Assembly (NCBI GenBank): GCA_023935145.1
Contig: CM043701.1
Coordinates: 71,672,817 to 71,736,816 of the forward strand
Length of the DNA stretch: 64,000 nt
From: Bretschneidera sinensis
Taxonomy: Eukaryota > Streptophyta > Magnoliopsida > Brassicales > Akaniaceae
Direction: 5' to 3'
Shown: positions 26,837 to 37,280 of the stretch, piece after piece
Numbering within the stretch: position 1 is the first letter of the stretch
How the letters are laid out: the number at the start of each line of letters is the position of its first letter
Notes under the pieces: generated by a model
What the model saw: the letters and a program-made list of their open reading frames with translations, nothing else
What the model was told of the DNA's origin: nothing
The model's database searches: none
Translations under genes and position numbers: made by a program

Positions 26837-29800
26837 TCCCTTCTTTTCATTATCCCTTTTTTTCTGGACTTCTTTGTTCCCCATCTCTCTCATACTGCTC
26901 TCAACAAATGCTCCTTCTCTGCATCTATCTAAACATAAAATCCTTCCTAACGATGCCATAATTTCCAGAGATGTGTAAGACTTTGATTTCATACCAGAAC
27001 CCATCTAGGTGTTGTGCCAACATGGGTACCACTGGCCAAAGTGCCGAGTCCATGTAACAGAAGGGAAAAGAAATTGAGTGGTATACTAGTAATGAATACA
27101 GTAAGTACAACTGACCTAAGGCTGGGATTGGACAAATGATAGACTAGTGATTAATGCAATGAATTATAAACAAGAAGAATCCAAACAAGCTGGTAGATGA
27201 AATTTGGGATGGAGAATTTTTTTCTTTTCCCTTTGGGTGAATGTTTGGGGACATTAAACAGCTAAATGTGAAATTTAACTTTTAAAAGCTTATAATTTAC
27301 ACACTGAAGTTTAAGTTCCCAGAGACTTTAGTGTGTGATAAACCAATTTTTTTTTGGGAACTGAAAGGTAGCCAGTAGACTGGGAAATCAGATATGATGT
27401 TACTATTATTGAGGAAATAAATCAAGAAGAAATAATACCAAGATATCATGGAGGTCAATGAGATAAATCAAGGAGATCATGGATATAAGGATCAAGGAGA
27501 TCATGGAGATATGGATATTAGATCAAAGAGATAATACCAAGAATATTCCAATACTTTATTTTTCTTGTTAATTCTATGTAATTCTATATACACCCTTTCA
27601 ATTGGATGGTTGTAATATGGACATTTATTATGTTAAGGAAAGTTGGGTAACCAAATTTCTTAAAACCTTAATCTCCTAAGAATGGACCCAACTTATATTT
27701 TTATTCTAGTATGTCTCCTCATGCACAAGCCTCTTCCTTGCACATGCCCTCACGGGACGACAGGATGAGAACTGTGTGGGTCGATTTGGGTGAAGGTACA
27801 ATCCCAGCTCTAACACACCTTTTCACATGACTGGGTGAGATTAATGAGGGATACGAGAAAGAGGGCTCCTAGGATTTGAATCCAAACCTAGAGCCCTACA
27901 AAGTTAGGAATGATACGAAATTGAAAAAAGAATTTTTTATTTCTCTATATTATGCACAACACAAGTACAAACCTGTATATAGAGTCTAAAGGGTACAAAT
28001 CTAGGAAATTATTGACCTAAGAAGCTTAGGAAGCTAAAGTTATGTGCAGTCCTGTATCGTAAAGGATACATGATGCCGTACAGTAAGGGAGAATTGTAAA
28101 AAAAACAAGGAAATTAAAGATAACACGATCCAAATCATATATATCTTCTCGAATCACATGAGAACTGCAATCCAAATCACATGAATGCGAAAACAGCAAC
28201 CAAATTACATTGCGCGAAACAACTTAATCACAGAGTTTGATTTCAATACTCTCATTTTATTAATTCTCCAAGCTAAATACAAATGACATAGGGGCGCCTC
28301 TTATATAGAGATCTTAAACCCTAGTCCTAAACCGATAAGGAAACTGAAATATGAAAGAAAACTGAAATATAAAAATTAACTACACCTAGATACCCATAGT
28401 ATTTCTTGATTACATAATTATCCCCTAATTCTTAGATAAAATCTCTGATTCTAATCTTCCTCGTGTTCCCCATCATTCTCCACCACTTCGAAAGAACTCG
28501 ACCTCCAGTTGAAAAATGTTTGAGGATCAACAACTCAAATTTGTCGAGAAATAAAGCATAGTCTTGAAAGTCATGGAAGCCGAAGTCACTAGGATGTGAA
28601 AAAAATTGCGTTCGAAATGCTTGTTGCCGAGGTACTTGAAACCAGATAGGGAGGATAAACTCGACATGTGTGTCAACTCGAACCTCAATCGTACAATCAA
28701 GCTTGTCCTATTCGTCTTGAATATTTTCAACATCCTCAATATGCTCAATAAAATCTTGTTAGACTAGCTCAACCAAGTCAACTGCACAAGGGACTAGTTC
28801 AACAAGTGCAATCTCCACTTAAATATCATCATTATCGTTCACTTCATCTTGTTGCTCTTTGGAGTCTTTCCTATCATCAGTGAGATTTGCGTTATCAAGT
28901 TTGAGATCATCATTCACTATCACAACATCTTAAGGGCTTGCACAATTCTTTACATTCTTTCAGCAATTGGATTATCTTCTCTCGAACTTGGGATGAAGCT
29001 ATTAGGTTGGACATATGTTATATCACAAGCTCATCGTATGTACCATACCCATCATAACTTCCGTAAGCATGATCATACCTAACACAATCATGGTAAGCAT
29101 CTTTAAGAGCATAATAATAATTTTTATAAGTAACTCCTTCATCATCATAAACATAATCGCCATTACCATTCAAAGCATGGGCATCTCGAGAATTCTGCTC
29201 ATACTCATATTGGTTCTTCAATTCTTCAAGTCTTCTCTCATCACAATAAACCCAATATTTAAGTTCTTCATATTCCTCATTCATACATCGGAGAAGATAA
29301 CACCAACCATACTTGATCACTTTGGATTTCAACTCATCCAAGCGACAGTAATTAAGAATGGAAAATTTTTTCAAAACCGCAGGGCCGTGCCTTGCCCTGA
29401 TTTGGTGAAAAATCAGGACGGGGACAGGGATGGGGAAAAATTTTTCCCCGCTGTCTTGGCGGGGACTGGGATATAGGTCCTTGCCCCGAATTCCCCGAAA
29501 TATTAAGCACCCACCCATTATAAGTTTATAACTCTGTCCCTCTATATAATATGTCAACTCCACTGCCAAACATGGTCTTAGACTCACTAAGTTAGTGCTA
29601 TATAAAAATCCACTAAGTCACTAACTCTAAATACATCTTTCTCTAATATCAGTATACTCTCTCATTCTCTCTCTTCCCTCTATGTTCTCTCTCTAGTTTG
29701 CTGCCTACCGTCGCTGCTTCCAATCGTTAAGTTTCTCTCGATCTCTCTCTCTTCACTTCCTCAATCTCTCTCTCCTAATTCTCTCGATATCTCTCTTGTT

Positions 29801-32401
29801 GCAGGTTCTTCTTGCTGAGTCAACATTCTCTCTCTATTTTGACTGTCACCGTCGCTGCTGCTGCCTACCCCTGCCACCGATTGGTAAATTTCAAATCTGT
29901 TTTGAACAACTTTCTGTAATCTCCTCCAGTACTAGGAACTTGGCTAAATAGATTTGTGTTCCAGCCTACCGTACCTGTAGATCTTTTTCTTATCTATGCA
30001 CTATGCCAAGTGTTACTAGTTATGAGACTATAGATGTAAGTTATGATCTTTTTCTTATTTTTTCAGTATGAAAGTTATTATCTATTGATCTGTTGTCTAT
30101 TTTCTGTTTGGATTTATTATTTAATATCCGCAGGAATCTGGTTGTTAGATTTTGTGATGCTTTGGTGGTGGTGGATGAGATGCTTTGTTAGTGAAGACAG
30201 AAGAAAGCATTTGTTGGATGAGGATGCTTGTTAATTGTTATTATGTCTTTGCTTTAAGTTTAGGATTTTGGAGTTGAGTTTGCTGGTGATGTTAGTCTTA
30301 TTATATAATTTCTCTTTTGTGATTTGTATGAAAGTATATGTATGTTTTTTATTGGAGATTAAGATTTAAGAATATTATGGTTATGGCAAAGACTAAGCTT
30401 AGATATTTTGTTGTGCGATGATAATTTTTCTATTCATATTTTTTTTAGCCTTTTGTTTAGAGTAATAGATGATGGGGAAAATTTCCCGTGGGGACCCGAT
30501 TCCCTCTGAGCTTGGCGGGGACGGGGATGGTGAATGCATCCCCGGCCATTCCCCACCCCATTGCCATCCCTAAGAGTAATTACTTGATAACTAAGCTTGT
30601 ATGTTTCGAATACGAGTCCAAGTACGTGATGACATATCAAACTAAAATAGCTCAAACATTTTTTTTTTCTTTTGCTTTTTCCCTTTTTTTCCTTTTTCTT
30701 TTTTTTCAGTCTTCTTTTCTTTTTCTCTCCTTTGCTGTTTTTTTTTTCTTTTTTTCTGTTTTTTTTTTAAATACAGAAAATTAAAATATATATATACATA
30801 CATACATGGAAAAAAACAAAACCTTAAAATTTTCCAAGAGACTATCTGGTCAAAGGTCAACAGCTGGTCAACGCGGCTCGGCTCGAAACATTTGGTCAAT
30901 TCAACTCGAAAGTAGCTCAGCTTGGCAGTCATATATCTAATCTGATGTTTTCTGTCAAGAATGCAGCTAGTATTCTGGATTCTTGCTAGTCAGTGAGTTC
31001 TGAAGGGGATAGAGCCGGCGGCAATCAATTGAAGACGTCTTTGCAACTGTTCACACTTCACTGTTCACGTCTTTTCTTTTCTTTTTTTGCAATCTGATTT
31101 AGTTTTAGGGTTTGTTTGTTGTGGAGTATTGTGATGAAACACAAAGAAAACGAAGTTTGACTAGATGATAGGAGTGGTGGGGGATCGAAATTTGGGCTCT
31201 GATACCACTTGACGCAGTACAATAGAGAAGAAAAAGATAAAACAAGGAAATTAAAGATAACACAATCCAAATCGTATATATTTTCTTAAATCACATGGGA
31301 ACCACAATCCAAACCACATGGACGCGAAAACCACAACTAATCACATGGTGCGAAACAACTCAATCACAGAGTTTGATTTCATTTTATTAATTCTCCAAGT
31401 TGACTACAAATGATATAGGGATAACTCTTATATAGAAATCTTACACCCTAGTTCTAAACAGATAAGAAAACTGAAATATGAAAATTAATTACACCTACCC
31501 ATAATATTTCATGATTACATAATTATCACTATATCTCCTAATTCCTAGATTAAAATTCCTAATTTTAATCTTCCTCGTGTTCCCCATCAATACGTATGTT
31601 AACAATTTCCACATCTATGTAATTCTATATACTTCAATGGCATCGTAGTAATATGGTGATTTAGTAGTAGAATTCTTCTTTCTATTTTATGTCTTGTGTT
31701 CGAATCTTGAGAACCTCCATTTTCTCCTATTCCTTAATCACTCACCCAAAGGCCATGTATTTTTCTACACTTGGGCCTAGTCCATTAATCCTTCTTCGAG
31801 TTACACCAGCGTCTTGCACTTGGGACTACGTGCAAAAACCATTAATACTTCACCAGACTTGCATGAGATGGGACATTTTAGTACTGAGATATAAAAGTTA
31901 AACCCTTTCCCAACAACCTAAACTTTTATGAAAATTGGTCACTCAACTTTCCTTAACAACCATAATTTTTAGGTTTTACTTTTCAGCTTTGAACAAGTTT
32001 TTCCACTCAATATCTCAAGGAATCTTTCCATGAGATTTAGCTGCCTAGTCATCCTTAGAAGAAAAGGAGCACAATCTGGTTAAGCATTAAAAGTTAAAAC
32101 TAGGCAAAATCCAAGCAGTATAGGGAATTAAACACAGAAAATAGAAGCAAAAATTTCGTCAAAATATCCTTTGTAAGACAAATTTTTACCAAACACAATA
32201 GAGATCATATTCAGTTCATCAAACTAACATGCATTGGACTACTTTGGGTGTCATACATGCCTGGCAATAAGGTCAGTTGCAGCTGATGGGGAAACACCTT
32301 CTCCTATTCCAACCTAAATTTGAAAGAGAAGAGAATCTCATTGTCGTAGAAAACAATCTAACATTAAACAAGAGAAGCTCAGAGCAGCATGATTGGTAAG
32401 T

Positions 32402-32435
<34 letters not shown>

Positions 32436-34931
32436 TTATAAAATTATCATCTATGAGGCGTGAAATGGATGCCATAATCTGTAACAAAACTAAACTTCTC
32501 AGAAAATCAAAGTGTTGCAAATTCAAAAAGAAAATGCTTATCCAGGTTGGACCAAAAAGACTATAGATTGAAGGAGGTTGGAAGAAGTCCTGCATACCAA
32601 AATCCTTGACAAGACTAGTCCAGGCATAAATCCAGCAAGAGAAGGTACAAGGGCTGTAGCGAAGGACCAGAGTAATACTCCAATCTCAAGAACTTTCCTG
32701 CACCAGCAAAAAGGTAACAGGTGAACAAAATGTGCATATCAAACTACTTCACTATCCCTAAGACAATCATGATGAAATACTTTAGGGATAACAGTATATA
32801 GAAATTTTTGTTGAGACCGAGCAAAATAATACTTATTTCTTTCATGGAATAGATTCTTTACTATCTAATGTGTAGATTAGTCTTCCCACGATTTAAAGGG
32901 TTTCCTTCTTTGAAAAAAAAAACAGTTGTAAGGGTTTTATTGTCTGATGAAGTGGCAAAATTCTCTGGCTCCCATTCATATGGTAAATAATCTGTTTAGA
33001 GCTAGGATCAAACTTAGAATTCTGCCATCACTCATCTGTGTAATGAGTCAACCCCACATATGAAAAGTATACTTTCAAACTGAGAGAGAGAGAGAGAGCG
33101 AGAGAGAAAGAGAAAATGAATATTGAGAAACAGCTCCATACAAGAAAGATGCTTCCTGTTTTCTTAAACGTAGTACAGATCGACTGTCTTTCTTCTGCGC
33201 ACATTGTGATTTTAGTTTGCTTCACCTTTGCTGATAACTAGTCATTGGTTTAGTGGAATCAAACAATTTTGTGAATATTTATAGATTGAACATATTGATA
33301 ACCAAACTAATTATGGATCAATACTCGGAATACTGATCTTAGAAAAACCATATTTTTTTCTTGATAAGTAAAATTGTATTAAAAGGCACTAAGAGAGTGC
33401 AACTCAAAGCCAATGCTATTTACAAGGAAGAAAATCCACAAAATCTAGGAGATCAAAATTATTTACAAAAAAAACTTCCTTTAAACCAAAAATTAAGAGT
33501 GTTGAACCGTCTATCTCTGATAGGTCTCTCAATGCCATAAAAAACCCTACGATTCCTCTCATTCCACACTATTCAAAAAATAGAGAGTGGAATTAAAGTG
33601 TAGGCCTTTTTGGTCTCCTTAGAAGCCGAGAAGAACCATATTGCACCAAGAAACAATACAGGAGAGATTGTCACAATTAGCCTAACATGAAAATTACCGC
33701 GATCTTTGGAAATTTGAAATGCAATAATATGAACCATTATTTGCTTGCAACTTAAACTTTAGAACTGTATCGATTTCTTTTCTATTATTTTGAACTACAC
33801 TTTGACGATTTTTTATTCCCATTGTTGGTAACAAGCATATACAACTCTGAAGTATATTGTGTAGTTAAAGTCTTGAGAAACTAACCTCCCACCAAAAAAC
33901 TTAGCAAGCCAACCCCCAGGTAACTGACTTAATGCATAACCCCAAAAGAACGATGATTGCACCAATCCAGCAACTGAAGAATTCCACCCGAACTGATGCG
34001 ACATTGGAATTATAGCAATACTCAAATTCACCTGCTCAATTACATAAATGTAATAAAATCAATCAATTCTGATAAAAAAAAATGTGAAATGTCCAAGTTC
34101 ACATTTGGAAACATAGCAATACTCACGGTCACCTGATCAGTGCTCAATTCCATAAATGTAATAAAATCAATTCAATGCAGAACACAAATGTGAAATGTCC
34201 AATGACTAACCTAAAAACATTAAACACTGATGATTTCTTGTTTTAACTATATAATCAATATAATTCATGTCAAAGTGCAAACAATAACATCATTTTCGCT
34301 TCAGTATATTACTCATCGTATGGTACTAACAATAAAAGTCCTTGGTTAAGTTATATATTTTTTTTAAAATAAGGTGAAAATAACTCCATTCTCTTCAGCA
34401 CTGTTGCCATCTCACTACCCAGAATTACTCCTCAAGATTAACAAAGCAAACTTATTTTGATAGAAATTAGAGACTAAAACTGTTTGTGAAATTGCCAAAG
34501 AGAAGGAGAAAGAAAGCAAAAGTAGCCACCTTATCCATATTACAAATAACAAACGCAAGCGAAGTAGTGCCAATGAGCTGATATCTCTGAGGGATATTCT
34601 TCCATGGCGGCCAATTCCAGTCAAAACCCACTTCTCTATAACCGCTTTCGTGCCCCGATTCACCCTCAGGATCAGAACCCGAACCCTTCCGGTCCAGTTC
34701 ATCCACGCGAAGCCCAGTGAGCACCCCGCCGATCATTTGGCTTTCTTTGACGCTTCCTCTGTCTTTGATGCTACACAAAACCCTGAACTTCAAGCGACAC
34801 TTGTAAGAAAAGAAATATGAACGACGTTGCTTGAGAGAAGTAGTGTTGTTGAAGAAGATTGAGCTCTGCGTGTTTGTGTTGTTGTGAGAGAGGAAGCAAG
34901 AGTTCTCTGCCATGAGTGAAAATCTAGCCAT
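12388..34931 (-). CDS. PHT4-family anion/phosphate transporter, plastid type, 15 coding exons
   Basis: Exons on the - strand in order: 34931-34530, 34031-33886, 32697-32598, 32313-32261, 26173-26099, 25493-25413, 25131-25070, 23725-23658, 15950-15835, 14979-14943, 14119-14024, 13675-13534, 13399-13347, 12774-12688, 12489-12388. The total is 1620 nt, 539 aa, within the usual 510-560 aa of plastid PHT4 proteins, and every join keeps the frame. Residues 1-100 are Ser/Arg-rich without conserved helices, as in a transit peptide. The major-facilitator core starts near residue 115 with NMDKVNLSIAIIPMSHQFGW, GLVQSSFFWGYALSQLPGG, GIGEGVSPSAATDLIAR and RSRAVGFVFGG. It continues through HFCGSWGHYTCLSWLPTYF and SGLYCTHQDVSPEYASILLG to GAVPGIVGVALTGFLLDSTHSW, ending PQTFSKRD. 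Such proteins move phosphate or organic anions, mostly in plastid membranes. I could not decide which PHT4 paralogue this is. Intron 4 has a GC donor. The exon 11 end is uncertain by 3 nt. The gene looks intact despite 22.5 kb of span. Confidence 0.93.
16700..16735. repeat. (TA)n microsatellite
   Basis: About 18 uninterrupted TA units in intron 8 of the transporter gene. Confidence 0.95.
16925..18340 (-). mobile_element. 3' part of a LINE (non-LTR) retrotransposon in intron 8
   Basis: On the - strand, 18338-18108 encodes the WKWIWKGWEDFRPFVEILVGNG and FWFDIWCGNTLL pieces. 17955-17539 encodes a 'zf-RVT' type tail: FHWKVIWCSHASKKVCVCLYIFVWEASLKKILTLDNLQRR, then CKECAESVFYLLMECSLARSLWEMV. Both are classic of plant LINE ORF2 C termini. 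The - strand 3' end runs through a gcaccatcttggtgcttttt type tail into an A/T-rich end near 16925. The RT domain itself is absent (5' truncation, as usual for LINEs) and frame breaks show decay. A segment at about 17214-17535 does not match the LINE copy at 33350 and may be a secondary insertion such as a solo LTR. Confidence 0.75.
17214..17535 (+). mobile_element. Possible solo LTR inside the LINE fragment
   Basis: The LINE 3' sequence is continuous on either side, but this ~320 bp reads tgggatcatacttatgttat and ends ctatctgtccagca, with a TATA-like cctatataagcac at about 17340. TG...CA ends and a promoter-like core suggest a solo LTR. I could not see a clean target duplication. Confidence 0.35.
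18415..18443. repeat. (TA)n microsatellite
   Basis: About 14 TA units in intron 8, next to the 5' truncation point of the LINE fragment. Confidence 0.9.
18610..18800 (+). mobile_element. tRNA-derived SINE-like segment
   Basis: An A-box-like ttaaccaaattggtggagc at about 18612 is followed about 40 bp later by ggtttaggttcgaaccctca, which holds an RNA polymerase III B box (ggttcgaaccc, near 18657). This order and spacing is that of tRNA-derived plant SINEs. No clover-leaf or discriminator can be built, so it is not a tRNA gene. The 3' limit is a guess. Confidence 0.45.
19129..19536. mobile_element. 408-bp MITE with 8-bp target duplication (hAT-like)
   Basis: The left end is catagttaccaggaac and the right end, reversed, is catagttaccgggatcc, so the terminal inverted repeats are near-perfect over at least 10 bp. 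The octamer GTATAGCT flanks it on both sides (19121-19128 and 19537-19544). An 8-bp duplication is the hAT signature. There is no coding capacity. It lies in intron 8 of the transporter. Confidence 0.85.
20300..20641. mobile_element. Possible solo LTR or LTR fragment inside the LINE
   Basis: The stretch from ttgtaacaagattaaata to the nested element's left target site, probably continuing at 22885-22960, is not LINE coding sequence. It has an LTR-like feel (aaccctagagggggtattta, ending tcacccgg). Its limits and target duplication could not be fixed. Confidence 0.3.
20647..22879 (+). mobile_element. 2.2-kb non-autonomous LTR retrotransposon carrying a PDS5 gene fragment
   Basis: LTR1 is 20647-21039 and LTR2 is 22483-22879. 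Both start TGATGGGGTACA or a near form and end in TTCT(A/G)CAT(G/C)A, and they are highly similar. The target duplication ACTAG is perfect (20642-20646 and 22880-22884). A primer-binding site close to the initiator-Met tRNA type (ttgatatcagagcc) follows LTR1 at 21042-21055, and a purine-rich gtggtgaagaa precedes LTR2. The 1.44-kb interior has no gag or pol. Instead it holds a host gene piece (next entry). It must have been moved in trans by another element. LTR ends resemble those of the element at 28071-31589. Confidence 0.85.
21790..22205 (+). pseudogene. PDS5: Captured fragment of a PDS5 sister-chromatid cohesion gene
   Basis: In one frame this encodes PYDDEQMNEVFQLIVS, then after a TAG, FENLANRISILETVAKVRSC and VVMLDLECDAMINRMF. 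It continues with FKAIRDYHQENVFSSMETI, TLVLEESEEISHELLSTIL, and after a TAG at 22150-22152, RVLENCAAKLKPYL. I recognise this as the N-terminal HEAT-repeat region of plant PDS5, the cohesin-associated factor. About 8 residues expected between FENL and the ISILETV stretch are missing. No intron interrupts the run, suggesting capture from processed RNA. It sits between the LTRs of a retrotransposon, has two stops and cannot make PDS5. It might at most produce antisense or small RNA related to the parent gene. Confidence 0.8.
23726..25069. other. Intron 7 of the transporter, contents mostly unidentified
   Basis: 1.3 kb. At 24060-24300 the + strand has a degenerate open stretch, and at 24290-24690 an LTR-like AT-rich stretch with 'cctgtataagca' (compare 17340). 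I do not recognise a family. No coding function is supported. Confidence 0.4.
26780..26836. repeat. Compound (TC)n(TA)n microsatellite
   Basis: About 17 TC units run directly into about 11 TA units, in intron 4. Confidence 0.95.
28071..31589 (-). mobile_element. LTR retrotransposon in intron 4, non-autonomous, host to a hAT-like element
   Basis: Left LTR 28071-28475 and right LTR 31210-31589 are similar direct repeats. Read on the - strand both begin TGATGGGGAACACGAGG. The right (5') LTR abuts gctctgatacca (31196-31207), the complement of an initiator-Met tRNA primer site. Beside the left LTR lies a purine-rich cgaagtggtggagaa on the - strand (28476-28490). The flanks are ATACA (28066-28070) and ATACG (31590-31594), a target duplication with one change. 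The interior holds no pol. One - strand frame around 29018-29300 gives a Tyr/Asp/Glu-rich peptide of unknown nature. CT-rich simple sequence fills 29640-29830. Confidence 0.75.
29355..30574. mobile_element. hAT-like non-autonomous element nested in the LTR element
   Basis: The octamer AGTAATTA flanks it (29347-29354 and 30575-30582), a hAT-size target duplication. The right end read inward is cttagggatggcaatgggg, a common hAT terminal sequence. The left end has a weaker aagaatgg and then, 30 bp in, G-rich subterminal repeats (cggggacagggatgggg) that mirror those at the right (cggggacggggatgg). The interior is not coding for a transposase. The TIR asymmetry lowers confidence. Confidence 0.6.
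31650..31730 (+). mobile_element. Weak SINE-like segment
   Basis: The stretch tttagtagtagaattctt followed after about 30 bp by gtgttcgaatcttgag resembles A and B boxes of a tRNA-derived SINE. It is too degraded to be sure. Confidence 0.25.
32403..32435. repeat. (GA)n microsatellite
   Basis: An interrupted GA run in intron 3 of the transporter. Confidence 0.9.
33081..33114. repeat. (GA)n microsatellite
   Basis: An interrupted GA run in intron 2 of the transporter. Confidence 0.9.
33350..33690 (-). mobile_element. LINE 3'-end fragment in intron 2
   Basis: This matches, with divergence, the 3' end of the LINE at 16925-17213: gtgcaactcaaagcc, then aagagtgttgaaccgtctatc against gagagtattgaaccaactatc, then caaaaaatagagagtggaatt. 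It ends to the left in ttttttcttgataagtaaaattg, an A-rich tail on the - strand. It is a short 5'-truncated copy of the same family. Confidence 0.7.
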
Positions 34932-37280
34932 TTGTATTTTGTTTCAAGAGAAACAGAGGACAGTTGGTCTTCTGTTCCGTTTGATAGTAAGCGAAAGAGA
35001 ATTTACCGGTGGAGACTAAAGAGAGAGAGAGGATCAGAGTCGTTGCGATGATTTGAGGTGGGCACGGAGGAGCTGGTTTGTGGCTATGGTTCGTGACGAG
35101 GACCCACAAAAAAGTCCGTGCACTTGGGATCTTTTTATTGGTCCTAATTTAAAGAAAAAAGTACATGGCCCACGTTTCAAGGGTGACGTGTTCTCAAAGT
35201 AAACTTGAGGTTGTGTCAAAACATCATTGGTTCCATCCTCTCACACCAAAAATATGCAATTTTTCTTTTCTTTTGTTTCTCTACCTCCCCGTTAACATGT
35301 CTCTTTATTCAGCAATCTACGGTGACTTAAACGAAAGGAAAGCAAATTTGCCTCTGAAATAATTATTATTAGTATCTCGGCATGGTTACACGTGTGATGT
35401 TCAACTCTTTTATAAAAAAAAATATCATAACACAAGCAAGGATTTATTGACATCAAAAGTAAAAAATATATATGTTTTGGTCTCATCTCCACTGATCTTG
35501 ATATTCAATTTACATGGCCAAATCAAGCTGGTCAATTGTGTTTCTATTATGAATTTTTGAGTTTTCAATTCATCTCTGATCGAACTGCTCTCCCACTATC
35601 TCTCGTCTCCTAAACAAACAGTATCACTCTGTTTTCAACCAAAAAACACATTTAACCACCAACATCAAACACCAATCTAGAATCTTATTCCAATCTCACA
35701 AATTAAACACTTCTTTGACAAATCTCTTAATCTAGTATTAATATGTTTGCGGAAGATTCCAACTTTCCAGCCAAAAATGGGCGAGTTTATGTTCTCTCAA
35801 TCTTGCAGTATGGTATTTCTAGCTTTGTTCGAATTGTTGATAAAAGAAGTGAACTTGAATTTCTGATGTCCCATATAATAATCTTTGCTACCAGTTGCGA
35901 GTCTTGTCGCTGTTGTTATTTGTAAGAATTTAGGTCTGACTTGATTATTTGTAAGAGAATGAGGACTTGTATCAACTTGCAGCTTATATGTTTTGCTAAA
36001 AGTCCTCACTGGGTGTATATGAAAGCTTGAAAATTATTCATCTTATTTTTAAATGGTAATTGAATATAACAAAACGAAGTGAAAGGATAGAAAAAATTGA
36101 AAATTATTCACCCATTAGTTTATTTTGAATTCTCTGTTATTGTAAATTTATATCAATTTGGAGAGGAAAACTTGCAAAGAGGGGCATCGTTAAACTCCAA
36201 GCCTAGACCTTAAACGATCTAACCATTACTCTCGCATTTCAAATGAATTTATTTTATGTCGTTTAATTATTAACTTGATTGTTTTTCTTTAATTTTAGTG
36301 ATCAAGTATGCACACTGAAATATGGAATAACACACAAGATATGAGCATTCACATGATAATATAATGCATCCATAGCAGTTAAGGTGCGAGAAAAGTAAAG
36401 TATGACTACATTAGAAATTTGCCGAAAATAAAAGGTGCCTAAACACGACTTACATCCCAAAAAATAAACTAAAGAAATTACAGAAAAATTAAGTATTTTA
36501 AAAGTTTCTGAACGCGGCTTACATCCCTAAAAATTGCGTAAATTTAAATAAAGCAAGAATGTAAACCATCCACAAATGCATAAAAGATAAATCATTCATC
36601 CATAGCAAGTATAAAAATGTAAAATAATATTTATCTATCCATCCATGATCAGTAATTGAATAAAGGCATCAAATATTTCAGTTGGTATGACGTGCATAAT
36701 CACTTAAAAAAAACTATATAACCATACAAATTCCAACCCTTGATTCGATGAGAAATAACTTTAAAAAAAGGATTAAACATCTTAAACAATCACATATGAA
36801 TGTATTCAAACCACAAAAACAAACTCAAACACGAATTAATGCAAGCAACAATTGATTTGAATAAAACTAGCTAGCAAAATATCAAAGAGAGATATAAAAA
36901 AAAAGTGTACCAAGCTTATACCTTAATCTTGTGTAGAAATCTTACAAAGATCGATGAATTGACTCTTTGCATCTTCCTTAAGCAGCCTTGTACTAAATTC
37001 TATGGTATAAGACTTTTTTTCCTTCCTTAAAATTAGGTGGTTGTCTCCTTGTAAGCTCTAAAGAGGATGGGATGCGATTCATTCGTCAAAAGGTTGATAA
37101 AACACAAAAATAAGACCCTTTTGATGAAGGATCTTTTTTTTTTGGGTATTTAGTGGGGGTTTTTTTTTTAATGTTATATGAGTGTTTAGGGGCTAGGCTT
37201 TGTGTTTTTGTGAGGAGGTAAACACAATTCCGAAAGATTGATGCTTGGGTGGCTAAGGTTTGTGTATAGGATTGGAATAG
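34932..37280. other. Upstream region of the transporter gene, no other gene recognised
   Basis: The first ~250 bp upstream of the start codon are comparatively GC-rich and would hold the 5' leader and core promoter of the - strand gene. A gtgacgtgttc (ACGT core) lies at 35182-35192. No clear TATA box could be chosen. Beyond about 35400 the DNA is AT-rich with only short meaningless ORFs until the retroelement nest begins at about 37281. Confidence 0.5.

Noticed and set aside
29015..29587. Overlapping open frames on both strands (153 and 189 codons)
   Set aside because: They cross the border between the LTR element and the hAT-like insertion and have low-complexity composition; no family recognised.
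30642..30932. - strand frame ending in a Lys/Glu run
   Set aside because: It is a product of a long C/T-rich simple-sequence tract, not a gene.
32255..32260. Extra His codon with a GT donor at 32256 (instead of a GC donor)
   Set aside because: That join would add bases that break the frame with the next exon, whereas the GC donor gives the conserved protein exactly.
35743..35925. 60-codon frame MFAEDSNF
   Set aside because: No recognisable motif, no splice-linked neighbours, in AT-rich DNA.
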